Below, piece after piece: positions 53,627 to 63,228 of a stretch of 64,000 nt of DNA. The stretch covers positions 3,155,001 through 3,219,000 of the forward strand of contig NZ_CP021361.1 in the NCBI RefSeq assembly GCF_002157145.1. Reading direction: 5' to 3'. Each line of letters starts with the position of its first letter. Positions within the stretch are counted from its first letter, which is position 1. The position numbers and the translations under genes were made by a program. Under the pieces are notes generated by a model, which was not told the DNA's origin, did no database searches, and saw only the letters and a program-made list of their open reading frames with translations. This DNA comes from Acidovorax carolinensis. GTDB taxonomy: Bacteria; Pseudomonadota; Gammaproteobacteria; Burkholderiales; Burkholderiaceae_C.

Positions 53627-54583
53627 ATGTCGGACACCACCCATTTGCTCATTCCCTACGCCGCCAGCGCCTCCGAGGGAAGCCAGCAAGCCCTGCAGGG
53701 CCTGGCCCTGCCCCACCTGGACCGGCTGCTGGCCCGGCTCATCCCCCACACGGCGCACACCGATACCGGCGAGGACACCAGCTTCTCCGCCCCGCACGAG
53801 CGCGCACAGGCGCAAGCCCTGGGCCTGCCCTTTGAGGATGGCCGCATCCCCTGGGCCGCATGGCACCGCCACCAGCAGGGCCAGCCCACCGGCGGCCAGG
53901 CCTGGGCCTTTGTCACGCCCTGCCAGTGGCATGTGAGCACCGACCACATCACCCTGCGCGACCCGGACGGCCTGGCGCTCGACGAAGCCGCATCCCGCGC
54001 GCTGCTGGCCATCGTGGCGCCCTGGTTTGCCGAGGACGGCATCACGCTGCACTATGACCAGCCCACCCGCTGGCTGGCCAGCGGCGCGCTGTTTGCAAAC
54101 CTGACCACCGCGTCGCTGGAGCGCGTGCTGCTGCGCGACGTGCGTGCCTGGATGCCCGATGCAAAACAGGCCCGCACGCTGCACCGCCTGCACAGCGAGA
54201 TGCAGATGCTGCTCTACACCCACGCCTTCAACGACGAGCGCGCGGCGCGCGGCCTGCCAGTGGTCAACTCGTTCTGGGTGCATGGCACGGGCCCACTGCC
54301 CACGCCCGCCCCAGCCCCCACCACCGCGCCCACGGTGCCCACCACGCTGCGCGATGCGGCGCTGCGCGAAGACTGGCGCGCCTGGGCCACGGCCTGGGCC
54401 GCGCTGGACGCCGGCCCCGTGGCCGCACTGCTGCGCCAGGCCGAAAGCGGCGCACCTGTGCAACTCACACTGAGTGGCGAGCGCAATGCCCTGGGCTTCC
54501 ACAGCGCACCGCGCAGCCTGGCACAGCGCATTCAAGGCCTTTTCAGGCCCCAGCGCTTTATCGATCTGCGCAATAAGCTATGA
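53627..54583 (+). CDS. RpfE-type conserved protein (COG4255-like)
   Basis: A 318-residue soluble protein. It begins HLLIPYAASASEGSQQALQGLALPHLDRLL, contains a central WAFVTPCQWHVSTDHITLRDPDGLALDE and a later RTLHRLHSEMQMLLYTHAFNDERAARGLPVVNSFWVHGTG. This layout fits the betaproteobacterial family annotated as RpfE-type regulatory protein or phosphoglycerate-mutase-like; no catalytic site is evident and its function is unknown. The gene ends within a palindromic repeat copy, where its TGA overlaps the recJ ATG. Confidence 0.6.
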   Translation: MSDTTHLLIPYAASASEGSQQALQGLALPHLDRLLARLIPHTAHTDTGEDTSFSAPHERAQAQALGLPFEDGRIPWAAWHRHQQGQPTGGQAWAFVTPCQWHVSTDHITLRDPDGLALDEAASRALLAIVAPWFAEDGITLHYDQPTRWLASGALFANLTTASLERVLLRDVRAWMPDAKQARTLHRLHSEMQMLLYTHAFNDERAARGLPVVNSFWVHGTGPLPTPAPAPTTAPTVPTTLRDAALREDWRAWATAWAALDAGPVAALLRQAESGAPVQLTLSGERNALGFHSAPRSLAQRIQGLFRPQRFIDLRNKL

Positions 54584-54594
54584 AAATAGTAGCA
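54552..54594 (+). repeat. Palindromic repeat copy 13 (junction to recJ)
   Basis: CAGCGCTTTATCGATCTGCG then CAATAAGCTATGAAAATAGT and AGC. It encodes the last residues of the upstream protein (RFIDLRNKL) and the first of RecJ (MKIVA). Confidence 0.7.
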
Positions 54595-56342
54595 AGAGAC
54601 ATTCCCCCCGCGCCGCCTGGGCGCTGGAACAGGCCGGCGTGCACCCGCTGCTGGCGCGCTTGTACGCCGCGCGCGGTGTGCGCGCCAAGGACGAACTCGA
54701 CGACGGCCTGGCCCGCCTGTTGCCACCGAGCGGCTTGAAAGGCATCGACACCGCTGCCCGCCTGCTGGCCGACGCCATGGCGCAAAACAAGCGCCTTTGC
54801 ATCGTGGCCGACTACGACTGCGATGGCGCCACCGCCTGCGCCGTGGGCGTGCGCGGCCTGCGCCTGCTGGGCGCCACCCACGTGGACTACCTCGTGCCCG
54901 ACCGCGTGACCGATGGCTATGGCCTCACCGCGTCCATCGCCCGGCGCGTGGCCGAGCGCGGCGCCGATGTGCTGATCACCGTGGACAACGGCATTGCCAG
55001 CGTGGAGGGCGTGGCCGAGGCCAAGGCGCTGGGCCTGCAAGTCCTCGTCACCGACCACCACCTGCCCGGCCCCGAGTTGCCCGCCGCCGACGCCATCGTC
55101 AACCCCAACCAGCCCGGCTGCGCATTCGAGAGCAAGTCCATGGCCGGGGTCGGCGTGATGTTCTACGTGCTGCTGGCGCTGCGCGCCGAGCTGCGGGCAC
55201 GGGGCGTTTTTGACGCAGCCACCCAACCCAAGCTCGACCCGCTGCTCACGCTGGTCGCTCTGGGCACCGTGGCCGACGTGGTGAAGCTCGACGCCAACAA
55301 CCGGCGCCTGGTCGCGCAGGGCCTCAAGCGCATCCGCGCTGGCCAGATGCCCGCCGCCGTGGCCGCACTGTTCACCGCCGCCGGCCGCAAGGCGCCCGTG
55401 GCCACCACGTTCGACTTCGGCTTCGCTTTGGGTCCGCGCATCAATGCCGCGGGGCGCCTGGCCGACATGACGCTGGGCATCGAGTGCCTGCTGACCGACG
55501 ACGCGGCCCGCGCGGCCGAGCTGGCAGGCACGCTGGACGGCATCAACCGAGAGCGCCGCGAGATCGAGGGCGGCATGCGCGACCAGGCGCTGCTGATGGC
55601 CGAAAGCCTGTTCCAGGAAGACGAAGAGCCGCCGCCCGCCATCAGCGTGTTCGACCCCGATTTTCACGAAGGCGTGGTCGGCATCGTGGCCAGCCGCATC
55701 AAGGACAAGCTGCACCGCCCCACCTTCGTATTCGCCGCCAGCAGCGCGCCGGGCAAGGCGCACGAGCTCAAGGGCTCGGGCCGTTCCATCCCCGGCTTTC
55801 ACCTGCGCGACGCGCTGGACCTGGTGGCCAAGCGCCATCCGGGTGTGCTGCTGAAATTCGGCGGCCATGCCATGGCAGCCGGCTGCACGGTGGCCGAGGA
55901 AGCGTTTGACGTGTTCGAGCAGGCCCTGGCCCAGGTGGCGCGCGAATGGCTTGATGTGGCCGCGCTCACGCGCCGCATCGAAACCGACGGCCCGCTGGCG
56001 CCCGAATACTGCCGCGCCGACATGGTGGACACTCTGCACCGCGAGGTGTGGGGCCAGGGCTTTGCACCGCCCACCTTTAGCGAAGAGGTGCAGGTGCTGA
56101 GCCAGCGGCTGGTGGGCGAGGCCAAGAACCACCTGTCCATCAAGCTCATCCACCAGGGCAACCCCATCGATGCCATCTGGTTCGGCCACACCGAGCAGTT
56201 GCCCGCGCGCGTGCTGCTGGCCTTTCGGCTGGATGTGAACGAGTGGAAGGGCGAGCGCAAGGTGCAGTTTCTGGTGGAAGGGGCGCAGACGGAGGTGGAT
56301 AGCAGGCCTGCACTGATCGCTGCCACCAACGGTCAACGCTGA
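54580..56342 (+). CDS. recJ: Single-stranded-DNA-specific exonuclease RecJ, apparent frameshift near the start
   Basis: A DHH/DHHA1-family 5'-3' exonuclease of recombination and mismatch repair, about 587 residues when repaired. MKIVARDIPP reads in one frame from ATG 54580; after the six-C run at 54604-54609 the frame changes and RAAWALEQAGVHPLLARLYAARGV continues to the end. Motifs VADYDCDGATACAVG, TVDNGI, VTDHHLPG (DHH) and the later KFGGHAMAAGCTV (DHHA1, GGH) are intact. A missing C in the run is more likely a sequence error than real loss. The start codon and TATGA overlap are supplied by a palindromic repeat. Confidence 0.88.
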
Positions 56343-56350
56343 ACCGCGCG

Positions 56351-56387
56351 CACCAAAACAAAAGGCAGCCTGCGCTGCCTTTGGTGC
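56351..56387. terminator. Terminator after recJ
   Basis: CACCAAA...AAAGGCAGC-CTGC-GCTGCCTTT-GGTG, a two-part hairpin with A and T runs, between the convergent recJ and chemoreceptor genes. Confidence 0.7.
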
Positions 56388-56407
56388 CGAAATTCCAGTC
56401 AGATAAG

Positions 56408-56456
56408 CCTGCAGCGCTTATCCATCAAGCGCTATCAGCTATTAAAACAGGAGTAA
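56408..56456 (+). repeat. Palindromic repeat copy 14
   Basis: CCTGCAGCGCTTATCCATC, AAGCGCTATCAGCTATTAAA and ACAGGAGTAA. It ends directly at the stop codon of the chemoreceptor gene. Confidence 0.75.
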
Positions 56457-58224
56457 TCAGAAGCTTTCCCAATCGTCGTCACCACCCGCGGCCACCGCGC
56501 GGGCGCGGGCGCCACGGGCTTGGCTGCCGCCGCCTTGGGTGCGGCGGGGGCTGAAGACGCCAGTCGCGCGGCCGGTTTGGCAGCGGGCGCGGAAGCAGCG
56601 ACCCGCACCGGGGCGGGTGCAGGGCGGCTGACTGCCGCAGCGGGCGCGGGGGGCGGGCCACGGGCGCGTGGGCCAGCACAGCGCCCACATTGAACACCGA
56701 GACCACTTCGGCCAGGTGCTGGGCCTGGTCGCGCATGGAGGCAGCGGCGGCGGTGGATTCTTCTACCAGCGCGGCGTTTTGCTGCGTCATCTGGTCCAGG
56801 TTCGTGACGGCCTGGTTGACCTGGGCGATGCCGTCGCGCTGCTCGGTGGACGAGGCCGTGATCTCGCCGATCAGGTCGGAGACGCGCTGTACGCTGTTGA
56901 CGATTTCCTGCATGCTCTGGCCCGCCTGGGCCACCTGGGTGGAGCCCGATTCCACGTTCTCGACCGAGGCGCTAATCAGCGTCTTGATCTCCTTGGCGGC
57001 TTCGGCGCTGCGCTGCGCCAGGCTGCGCACCTCGCTGGCCACCACGGCAAAGCCCCGGCCCTGCTCGCCGGCGCGTGCGGCTTCCACGGCGGCGTTCAGC
57101 GCCAGGATGTTGGTCTGAAAGGCAATGCCGTCGATCACGCCAATGATGTCGCTGATCTTGCGGCTGCTGTCGGTGATCTGCTGCATGCTGGCCACCACCT
57201 GGCCCACCACCTCGCCGCCGCGCGCGGCGGCCTGGGCGGCGGTGCCCGCCAGCTGGTTGGCCTGGCGGGCGGTGTCGGCCGACTGGGTGACGGTGGCCGT
57301 CAGCTGCTCCATGCTGGCGGCGGTTTCTTCGAGGTTGGAGGCGGTCTGCTCGGTACGGGCCGACAGGTCGTGGTTGCCGTTGGCGATTTCCACCGACGCC
57401 GACGACACCGAGTCCACCCCGGCTCGCACGTCGGTCACCACGCCGCGCAGCCGCGTGGACATGGCCGACAGCGAACGCAGCATGTGGCCAAACTCGTCCT
57501 GGCGACTGGATTGCAGCTCGCGCGTGAGGTCGCCCGCAGCAATGGCGTCGATGGCGGCCACCGCCTCGTCCAGCGGCCGGGTGATGGAGCGCACCAGTTG
57601 CCACGCCATGGCCAGCCCTACTGCCAGCAGCAGCGCCGACAGCAACAGCCCCGTGATGGCGTATTGCACGCGGCGGTTGAACGCATCGGTGCGGACCTGT
57701 TCGCGGCGCTGTTCCAGCGTCTGCACAAAATCGTCCTGTGCCTTCAGGTAGGTGGCGACGAGGGGGGCAAATTCGTTGTCCGCATACTTGCGGGTAGCCT
57801 CGGCGTCGCCAGCGCTCTTGACCTCGCGCGTCTTGGCGGTGGCCGCCAGCACGGCCTTGCGCGCTTCGAGCACCTTGTCCAGCGATGCCTTTTCCTGCGG
57901 CGCAGTGGCCGAAGCCACGATGCTTTCCTGGATCTTGGTGATGCCGCCGATGATTTCCTTGACGCGTGCGTCATATTGCTGCGCCAGCACGGCGTCGCTG
58001 GTCACGGCGCTGCCCATCACCATCGTCACAGTCGTCTCGGTGGCGCCACGCCAGCGCACGGCGGAGACGATGCGCCCTTCGATCTCGACCACCGCATCCA
58101 TGGCGCTGGTCATGGAGTTGTTGCCGCGGTTCTGCGCCCAACCGGACATGATCAGCATGGCAATCATCAACCCGATGAATGCTCCCCACAACTTGCGCGA
58201 CACCCGGATGTTGTCCAACTGCAT
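56457..58224 (-). CDS. Methyl-accepting chemotaxis protein, tail frameshifted
   Basis: An inner-membrane chemoreceptor. [29 protein letters not shown] is the first membrane helix, a four-helix-bundle periplasmic domain follows, the second helix is near residue 195, then HAMP and the signalling hairpin ([55 protein letters not shown]). The frame as given stops at 56479 in Pro/Arg-rich sequence. Restoring two bases in G/C runs (near 56650 and 56505) yields an Ala/Pro linker ending GGDDDWESF, a CheR/CheB-tethering pentapeptide of the xWxxF type. Confidence 0.88.
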
Positions 58225-58385
58225 GGCTCTTCCTTCTGAATCCCTGACCGACAAATGAAACCGCAAATGATCGTCTGCAGCATTGAAATGCGTACATTTT
58301 GCTACAAATGCCCTGAGCCGCTCCCCCGACCGCCCCAGCAGCGCACGCCCCGGCTCGAAAGGGGACAAACCCGTAGAATGGATCG

Positions 58386-59247
58386 GTGACCACCTACCTC
58401 AACGCCGACCTGCACTCCCACTCCGTGGTATCGGACGGAACCATGGCGCCCGAGGACTTGGCCGCGCGGGCCAAAGCCAACGGCGTGGAGCTGTGGGCCC
58501 TGACCGACCACGACGAGATTGGTGGCCAGCACCGCGCCGCCGACGCCGCCCGCGCGCAGGGCATGGCCTACCTCACGGGCACGGAAATCTCCGTCAGTTT
58601 TGCCAGCGCCACGGTTCACATCGTGGGCCTGGGGTTCGACCCCGATGACATCCAGCTTGCCCAGGGCCTGGCCGCCACCCGTGGTGGCCGTGGCGGGCGG
58701 GCACGCGAAATGGCCGCGCAGCTGGCGCAGGTGGGCATCCACGGCGCCTACGAGGGCGCCCTGCAGTTCGTGGGCAACCCCGAACTGGTTTCGCGCACCC
58801 ACTTTGCACGCTTTCTGGTCGACACCAAGGTCTGCCGGGACACCTCGGAGGTGTTTCGCAAATACCTCGTCGAAGGCAAGCCCGGCTACGTGCCGCACCG
58901 CTGGGCGGCGCTCGGTGATGCGGTGCGCTGGATCACCGAGGCCGGGGCGTGGCGGTGATTGCCCACCCGGCCCGCTACAAGCTCACCGCCAACGAGGAAT
59001 ACGCGCTGTTCTCCGAATTCAAGGCCCATGGCGGCCAGGGCGTGGAAGTGGTCACCGGTAGCCACAGCGCGGCCGAATACATCACCTACGGGGCCATGGC
59101 GCAGGAATTCGGCCTGGCCGCCTCGCGCGGCAGCGACTTTCACAGCCCTGACGAATCCCACACCGACCTGGGCGCCCTGCCCCTGCTGCCCGGCACCCTG
59201 ACCCCGTGTGGGAGCTGCTGGCCGCGCGGGTGCGCCCGGCCGTCTGA
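58386..59247 (+). CDS. PHP-domain metal-dependent phosphoesterase, two apparent frameshifts
   Basis: About 286 residues when repaired. GTG start; [19 protein letters not shown] and [13 protein letters not shown] hold the first metal ligands, then after a missing G near 58944-58947 [14 protein letters not shown] and GSDFHSPDE supply the others. A missing C near 59202-59205 shifts the end, where [13 protein letters not shown] is expected before TGA 59245. The family (TrpH/YciV-like) includes 3',5'-nucleotide phosphatases and RNase AM, which trims 5' ends of rRNA. YciO lies next to it, as in many genomes. Confidence 0.82.
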
Positions 59248-59272
59248 CAACTACCCGGAGGCATTGGCGGCC

Positions 59273-59908
59273 ATGGCCCAGTATTTCGAAGTCCACCCCG
59301 AAAACCCGCAACCAAGGCTGCTCAAGCAGGCGGCGGCCCTGCTGCAAAAAGGCGGCATCGTGGCCGTGCCCACCGATTCGAGCTACGCCCTGGTGTGCCA
59401 CCTCGATGACAAGGACGCAGTCGATCGCCTGCGCCGCATCCGGCAGGTGGACGACAAGCACCACCTGACCCTGCTGTGCCGCGACCTGTCGGAGCTGGCC
59501 AACTACGCGCGGGTTGACAACCGGCAATACCGGTTGCTCAAGCTGGGAACGCCGGGGCCCTACACCTTCATCCTGGAAGCCACCAAAGAGGTGCCGCGCC
59601 GCGTGAGCCACCCTTCGCGCAAGACCATCGGCCTGCGCGTTCCCGACCGCAAGGGCCTGCAATTGCTGCTGGAGCTGCATGGCGCGCCGCTGCTGGCCAC
59701 CACCCTGATTCCGGCCGGCGAGACCGAGCCGCTCAACGATCCGCAAGAAATCCGCGAGCGCTACGAAAAGCTGCTCGACGCCATCGTGGACGCAGGCGCC
59801 TGCCCGCTAGAGCCCACCACCGTGATCGACCTTACGCCCATGGGCAACGGCGGCGACCCCGAAGTGCTGCGCGAAGGCCGCGGCAGCGTGCAGGCCCTGG
59901 GGCTTTGA
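59273..59908 (+). CDS. yciO: YciO/Sua5-family protein
   Basis: A 211-residue protein. GGIVAVPTDSSYALVCHLDD, HHLTLLCRDLSELANYARV, GPYTFILEATKEVPRR and SRKTIGLRVPDRKGLQLLLE match the YrdC/YciO double-stranded-RNA-binding-like fold. TsaC relatives make threonylcarbamoyl-AMP for tRNA t6A; YciO is the less active paralogue. Start at ATG 59273 gives MAQYFEVHPENPQ. In the sequence as given it is joined in frame to the end of the PHP gene because of a frameshift there. Confidence 0.88.
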   Translation: MAQYFEVHPENPQPRLLKQAAALLQKGGIVAVPTDSSYALVCHLDDKDAVDRLRRIRQVDDKHHLTLLCRDLSELANYARVDNRQYRLLKLGTPGPYTFILEATKEVPRRVSHPSRKTIGLRVPDRKGLQLLLELHGAPLLATTLIPAGETEPLNDPQEIRERYEKLLDAIVDAGACPLEPTTVIDLTPMGNGGDPEVLREGRGSVQALGL

Positions 59909-59935
59909 GGCCCTATACGACTTCAAGCCAAATCA

Positions 59936-59983
59936 CCCTCCAGTGCTTATCCAGAAAGCGCTGGCAGCTCTCTTTTTTGTAGC
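59936..59983 (+). repeat. Palindromic repeat copy 15
   Basis: CCCTCCAGTGCTTATCCAGA, AAGCGCTGGCAGCTCTC and TTTTTTGTAGC. It lies 26 bp before the site-2 protease gene. Confidence 0.75.
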
Positions 59984-60009
59984 AATCTATAGCCTGAGAC
60001 AATCGACCG

Positions 60010-60672
60010 GTGGAAAACATCATCCAAACTGTTCTGATCTACGCCCTGCCGGTGCTGTTTGCCATTACCGTGCACGAGGCGGCCCATGGCTATGCGGCGC
60101 GCCACTTTGGCGACAACACCGCATTCATGCTGGGGCGCATCACCCTCAACCCCCTCAAGCACATCGACCCGGTTGGCACCATCCTGATGCCGCTGCTGCT
60201 GTATTTCGCGACATCGGGCGCCTTCCTGTTCGGTTACGCCAAGCCGGTGCCGGTGAATTTTGGCAACCTGCGCAACCCCAAGCGGCACATGGTGTGGGTG
60301 GCGCTGGCGGGGCCGGCCTCCAATTTCATCCAGGCCGTGCTGTGGGCGATTTTGCTGGTGGCCCTGGTGGGCTCTGGCGTGGACGAGCGCTTCTTCATCG
60401 AAATGGCGCGTGCCGGGGTGCTGGTCAACCTGGTGATGTGGGCGTTCAACCTGTTTCCGCTGCCGCCACTCGATGGCGGGCGCATTCTGGTGGGCCTGTT
60501 GCCCTGGAAGCAGGCGCACATGGTGTCACGCATCGAACCCTGGGGCTTCTTCATCGTGATGGGGCTGGTGATTGCCGGCGTGGTGGGCACGCTGTGGCTG
60601 CGCCCGCTGATGGGCCTGGGTTATGCGGCCATCAACCTGCTGCTGACGCCCCTGACCGCGCTCTTGCGCTAA
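60010..60672 (+). CDS. Site-2-protease family (M50) membrane metalloprotease
   Basis: A 220-residue inner-membrane protein. The zinc site HEAAHGYAARHFGD is near residue 19 and the second motif NLFPLPPLDGGRI near residue 150; at least five hydrophobic segments are present. It lacks PDZ domains, so it belongs to the short FtsH-like/YwhC group. It starts with GTG at 60010 and is followed 33 bp later by trpS, a conserved pairing in betaproteobacteria. Confidence 0.88.
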   Translation: MENIIQTVLIYALPVLFAITVHEAAHGYAARHFGDNTAFMLGRITLNPLKHIDPVGTILMPLLLYFATSGAFLFGYAKPVPVNFGNLRNPKRHMVWVALAGPASNFIQAVLWAILLVALVGSGVDERFFIEMARAGVLVNLVMWAFNLFPLPPLDGGRILVGLLPWKQAHMVSRIEPWGFFIVMGLVIAGVVGTLWLRPLMGLGYAAINLLLTPLTALLR

Positions 60673-60705
60673 CAGTTTTTCTCTCTTTCTGCGGTTTTCG
60701 TTTCC

Positions 60706-62046
60706 ATGAGCACTACGCGTTTTCTCACCGGCATCACCACCACGGGCACACCCCACCTGGGCAACTTCGTGGGCTCCATCCGGCCCTCGGTGGCGGCCAG
60801 CCTGCGCCCCGGCGTGCAGAGCTTTTACTTTCTGGCCGACTACCACGCGCTCATCAAGTGCGAAGACCCGGCGCGCATCCAGCGTTCCACGCTGGAGATC
60901 GCCGCCAGCTGGCTGGCTGCGGGGCTGGACCCAGAGCGCGTCACGTTCTACCGCCAGTCCGACATCCCCGAGACCACCGAGCTGACCTGGCTGCTGACCT
61001 GCGTGACGGGCAAGGGCCTGCTCAACCGCGCCCACGCCTACAAAGCCGCGCAGGACAAGAATGCCGCCGCCGGCCGCGAGCCCGACGACGGCGTGACCGC
61101 CGGCCTGTTCATGTACCCCGTGCTCATGGGTGCCGACATCCTCATCTTCAACGCCCACAAGGTGCCCGTGGGCCGCGACCAGATCCAGCACATCGAGATG
61201 GCGCGCGACATGGCGGCCAGCTTCAACCACCTGTACGGCGAGCATTTCACGCTGCCCGAGGCGGCCATCGACGAGCATGTGGCCACGCTGCCGGGGCTCG
61301 ATGGTCGCAAGATGAGCAAGAGCTACGACAACACGATTCCGCTGTTCAGCTCGCGCGAGCAGCTCAAAAAGCTGATTGGCGGCATCCTGACCGACTCGCG
61401 CGCCCCTGGTGAGCCCAAGGAGGTCGAGGGCTCGGCCCTGTTCCAGATTTATCAGGCCTTTGCCACGCCCCAAGAGACCGAGGCGTTGCGCAAGCAATAC
61501 GCCGAGGGCATTGCCTGGGGTGATGCCAAGCAACTGCTGTTCGAGCGCATCGACCGCGACGTGGCGCCCATGCGCGAGCGCTATGACGACCTGATGGCCC
61601 ACCCCGAAAAGATTGAACAGACCCTGCTGGCGGGCGCCGAGCGCGCGCGCCAGATTGCCACGCCGTTTGTGCGCTCGCTGCGCTCTGCCGTGGGCCTGCG
61701 CAGCCTGGCCCAGGCCAGCGCAGCCCCCAAGGCCAGCGCAGCCCCCAAGGCCAGCGCAGCCCCCAAGGCCAGCAAAGCAGTCAAGGCCGCCCTGCCTAGC
61801 TTCAAGCAATACCGCGAAGCCGATGGCCAGTTCTATTTCAAGTTCGTGGCCGCCGACGGCCGCCTGCTGCTGCAAAGCACGGGCTTTGCCGCACCCAAGG
61901 ATGCAGGCCAGGCCATTGCCCGCCTGCAACAGCAGGGCGAAAGCGCCCTCGCCGCCCTGGCTGGCCAGCTGGCGCCCGTGGAAGGCGTGCCACCTCAGGA
62001 CGTGACCGCCGCCCTGCAGCAACTGGCCGAGGCCACCAACGCCTGA
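60706..62046 (+). CDS. trpS: Tryptophanyl-tRNA synthetase
   Basis: A 446-residue class I synthetase. TGITTTGTPHLGNFVGSIRP contains the HIGH equivalent, DGRKMSKSYDNTIPLF the KMSKS loop and GADILIFNAHKVPVGRDQIQHIEMARD the tryptophan pocket. The long form typical of betaproteobacteria carries a C-terminal extension (FKQYREADGQFYFKFVAADGRLLLQS). Before it, three tandem 18-bp repeats encode ASAAPK units, a variable linker. Confidence 0.94.
   Translation: MSTTRFLTGITTTGTPHLGNFVGSIRPSVAASLRPGVQSFYFLADYHALIKCEDPARIQRSTLEIAASWLAAGLDPERVTFYRQSDIPETTELTWLLTCVTGKGLLNRAHAYKAAQDKNAAAGREPDDGVTAGLFMYPVLMGADILIFNAHKVPVGRDQIQHIEMARDMAASFNHLYGEHFTLPEAAIDEHVATLPGLDGRKMSKSYDNTIPLFSSREQLKKLIGGILTDSRAPGEPKEVEGSALFQIYQAFATPQETEALRKQYAEGIAWGDAKQLLFERIDRDVAPMRERYDDLMAHPEKIEQTLLAGAERARQIATPFVRSLRSAVGLRSLAQASAAPKASAAPKASAAPKASKAVKAALPSFKQYREADGQFYFKFVAADGRLLLQSTGFAAPKDAGQAIARLQQQGESALAALAGQLAPVEGVPPQDVTAALQQLAEATNA
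61714..61767 (+). repeat. Tandem 18-bp repeats in trpS
   Basis: Three exact copies of GCCAGCGCAGCCCCCAAG, adding ASAAPK units to a linker. Copy number could vary between strains without frameshift. Confidence 0.85.
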
Positions 62047-62059
62047 CGGGTTGCATCGG

Positions 62060-62110
62060 GCGCTATTTATTTAATAGCTATTAGCGCTTTACACATAAGC
62101 GCTGGAGGCC
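62060..62110 (-). repeat. Palindromic repeat copy 16
   Basis: On the minus strand GGCCTCCAGCGCTTATGTGT, AAAGCGCTAATAGC and TATTAAATAAATAGCGC. One of the best matches to the consensus, between trpS and the FGE-like gene. Confidence 0.8.
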
Positions 62111-62113
62111 AAA

Positions 62114-63127
62114 ATGACCCATGGTTTTGCCCTCATCCTGCTCGGTGCACTGGCGCCCCTGGCCTCCACGCTGGCGGCGCCTCCCGAGGCAAGCGGCCCC
62201 ACGGTCTGGACCAACACACTGGGCATGGCCTTCGTGAAGGTGCCGGCAGGCAGCTTCTGGATGGGCAGTGCCGAATCCCCCGAGGCACTGGCCCAGGCCT
62301 TCCCCCTGCTGGAGCGGCAACGCTTCACCCTGCTCACCGACGAAGCCCCGGTGCACCGCGTGCGCATTCGTCGCGCTTTTTATCTGGGACAGCATGAAGT
62401 CACCGTGGGGCAGTTTCGCCGGTTCATCGAAGCCTCGGGCTACCGGCCCGAGTCAGAGGCCGACGGCACCGGCGGCTATGGCTACAACCCCGACTACGAA
62501 CCGGCCACCACGGCGCGCGGCGATGCCTTTGAAGGCCGCAACCCACGCTACTCCTGGCGCAACCCCGGCTTTGCGCAGGGCGACGACCACCCCGTGGTCA
62601 ACGTCACCTGGAACGACGCCCGGGCGCTGGCCGCCTGGCTCAGCCGCACCGAAGGCCAGCGCTACCGCCTGCCCACCGAGGCCGAGTGGGAATATGCCTG
62701 CCGCGCGGGCACCCGCACCCGCTACCCGCATGGCGATGCGCCCGCCGGGCTGGAACAGGAAGCCAATGTGTTCGACCAGGCCGCCGCCCCCTATTGGCCG
62801 CGCTGGCAGCAGCATGCCCTGGCCGGCAGCGACGGCCATGCCTTCACGGCGCCCGTGGGCAGCTATGCACCCAACGCCTTCGGGCTGCACGATATGCTGG
62901 GCAACGCCTGGGAATGGGTGTCCGACTGGCATGGCGACCGCTACTACGCCCGTTCGCCCAGCACCGACCCGCAAGGCCCTGCCGATGGCAGCGTGCGGGT
63001 GCGCCGCGGCGGCTCGTGGCACACCTGGGCGTTTTATGCCCGCTGCAGCTACCGCAACTGGAACAGCCCCACCACGCGCTACACCCTGGTGGGCATGCGG
63101 CTGGTGCGCGAGATCGGCACGCGCTGA
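62114..63127 (+). CDS. FGE-sulfatase (SUMF1) domain protein, exported
   Basis: A 337-residue protein with a signal peptide (GFALILLGALAPLASTLAA) and the formylglycine-generating-enzyme fold: VKVPAGSFWMGS, EVTVGQFRRFIEASGY, HPVVNVTWNDARALAAWLS, RLPTEAEWEYACRAGT, FGLHDMLGNAWEWVSDW and RRGGSWHTWAFYARCSYRNW. Only one cysteine occurs near the FGE active site, so formylglycine formation is doubtful; related proteins act as chaperones or c-type oxidase partners. No sulfatase gene nearby. Confidence 0.82.
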   Translation: MTHGFALILLGALAPLASTLAAPPEASGPTVWTNTLGMAFVKVPAGSFWMGSAESPEALAQAFPLLERQRFTLLTDEAPVHRVRIRRAFYLGQHEVTVGQFRRFIEASGYRPESEADGTGGYGYNPDYEPATTARGDAFEGRNPRYSWRNPGFAQGDDHPVVNVTWNDARALAAWLSRTEGQRYRLPTEAEWEYACRAGTRTRYPHGDAPAGLEQEANVFDQAAAPYWPRWQQHALAGSDGHAFTAPVGSYAPNAFGLHDMLGNAWEWVSDWHGDRYYARSPSTDPQGPADGSVRVRRGGSWHTWAFYARCSYRNWNSPTTRYTLVGMRLVREIGTR

Positions 63128-63228
63128 CCGTAGCCCTCCCGGGGGAGAAGACGGTCCCCAGTCACAGCGGCCGGCCGCGCCATACAGCGGACACGTGTGG
63201 CCGCACGGCGCAGGCGACAATCGCCTGC

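Noticed and set aside
54580..54609. Programmed frameshift in recJ
   Set aside because: No slippery heptamer plus downstream structure typical of known sites, and similar single-base losses occur in neighbouring genes. A sequence error is simpler.
54558..56336. 592-aa open frame opposite recJ
   Set aside because: GC-rich shadow of recJ in the complementary frame. It has no domain, His/Gly/Ala-biased composition and no start signal; recJ motifs are clear on the other strand.
58949..59908. PHP-YciO fusion protein
   Set aside because: The fusion arises only because of a lost C near 59202. The expected PHP C-terminus and stop, and a normal YciO start, exist in neighbouring frames.
62114..63127. 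True formylglycine-generating enzyme for sulfatases
   Set aside because: Only one cysteine lies in the active-site region and no sulfatase gene is near; kept as fold-level annotation.
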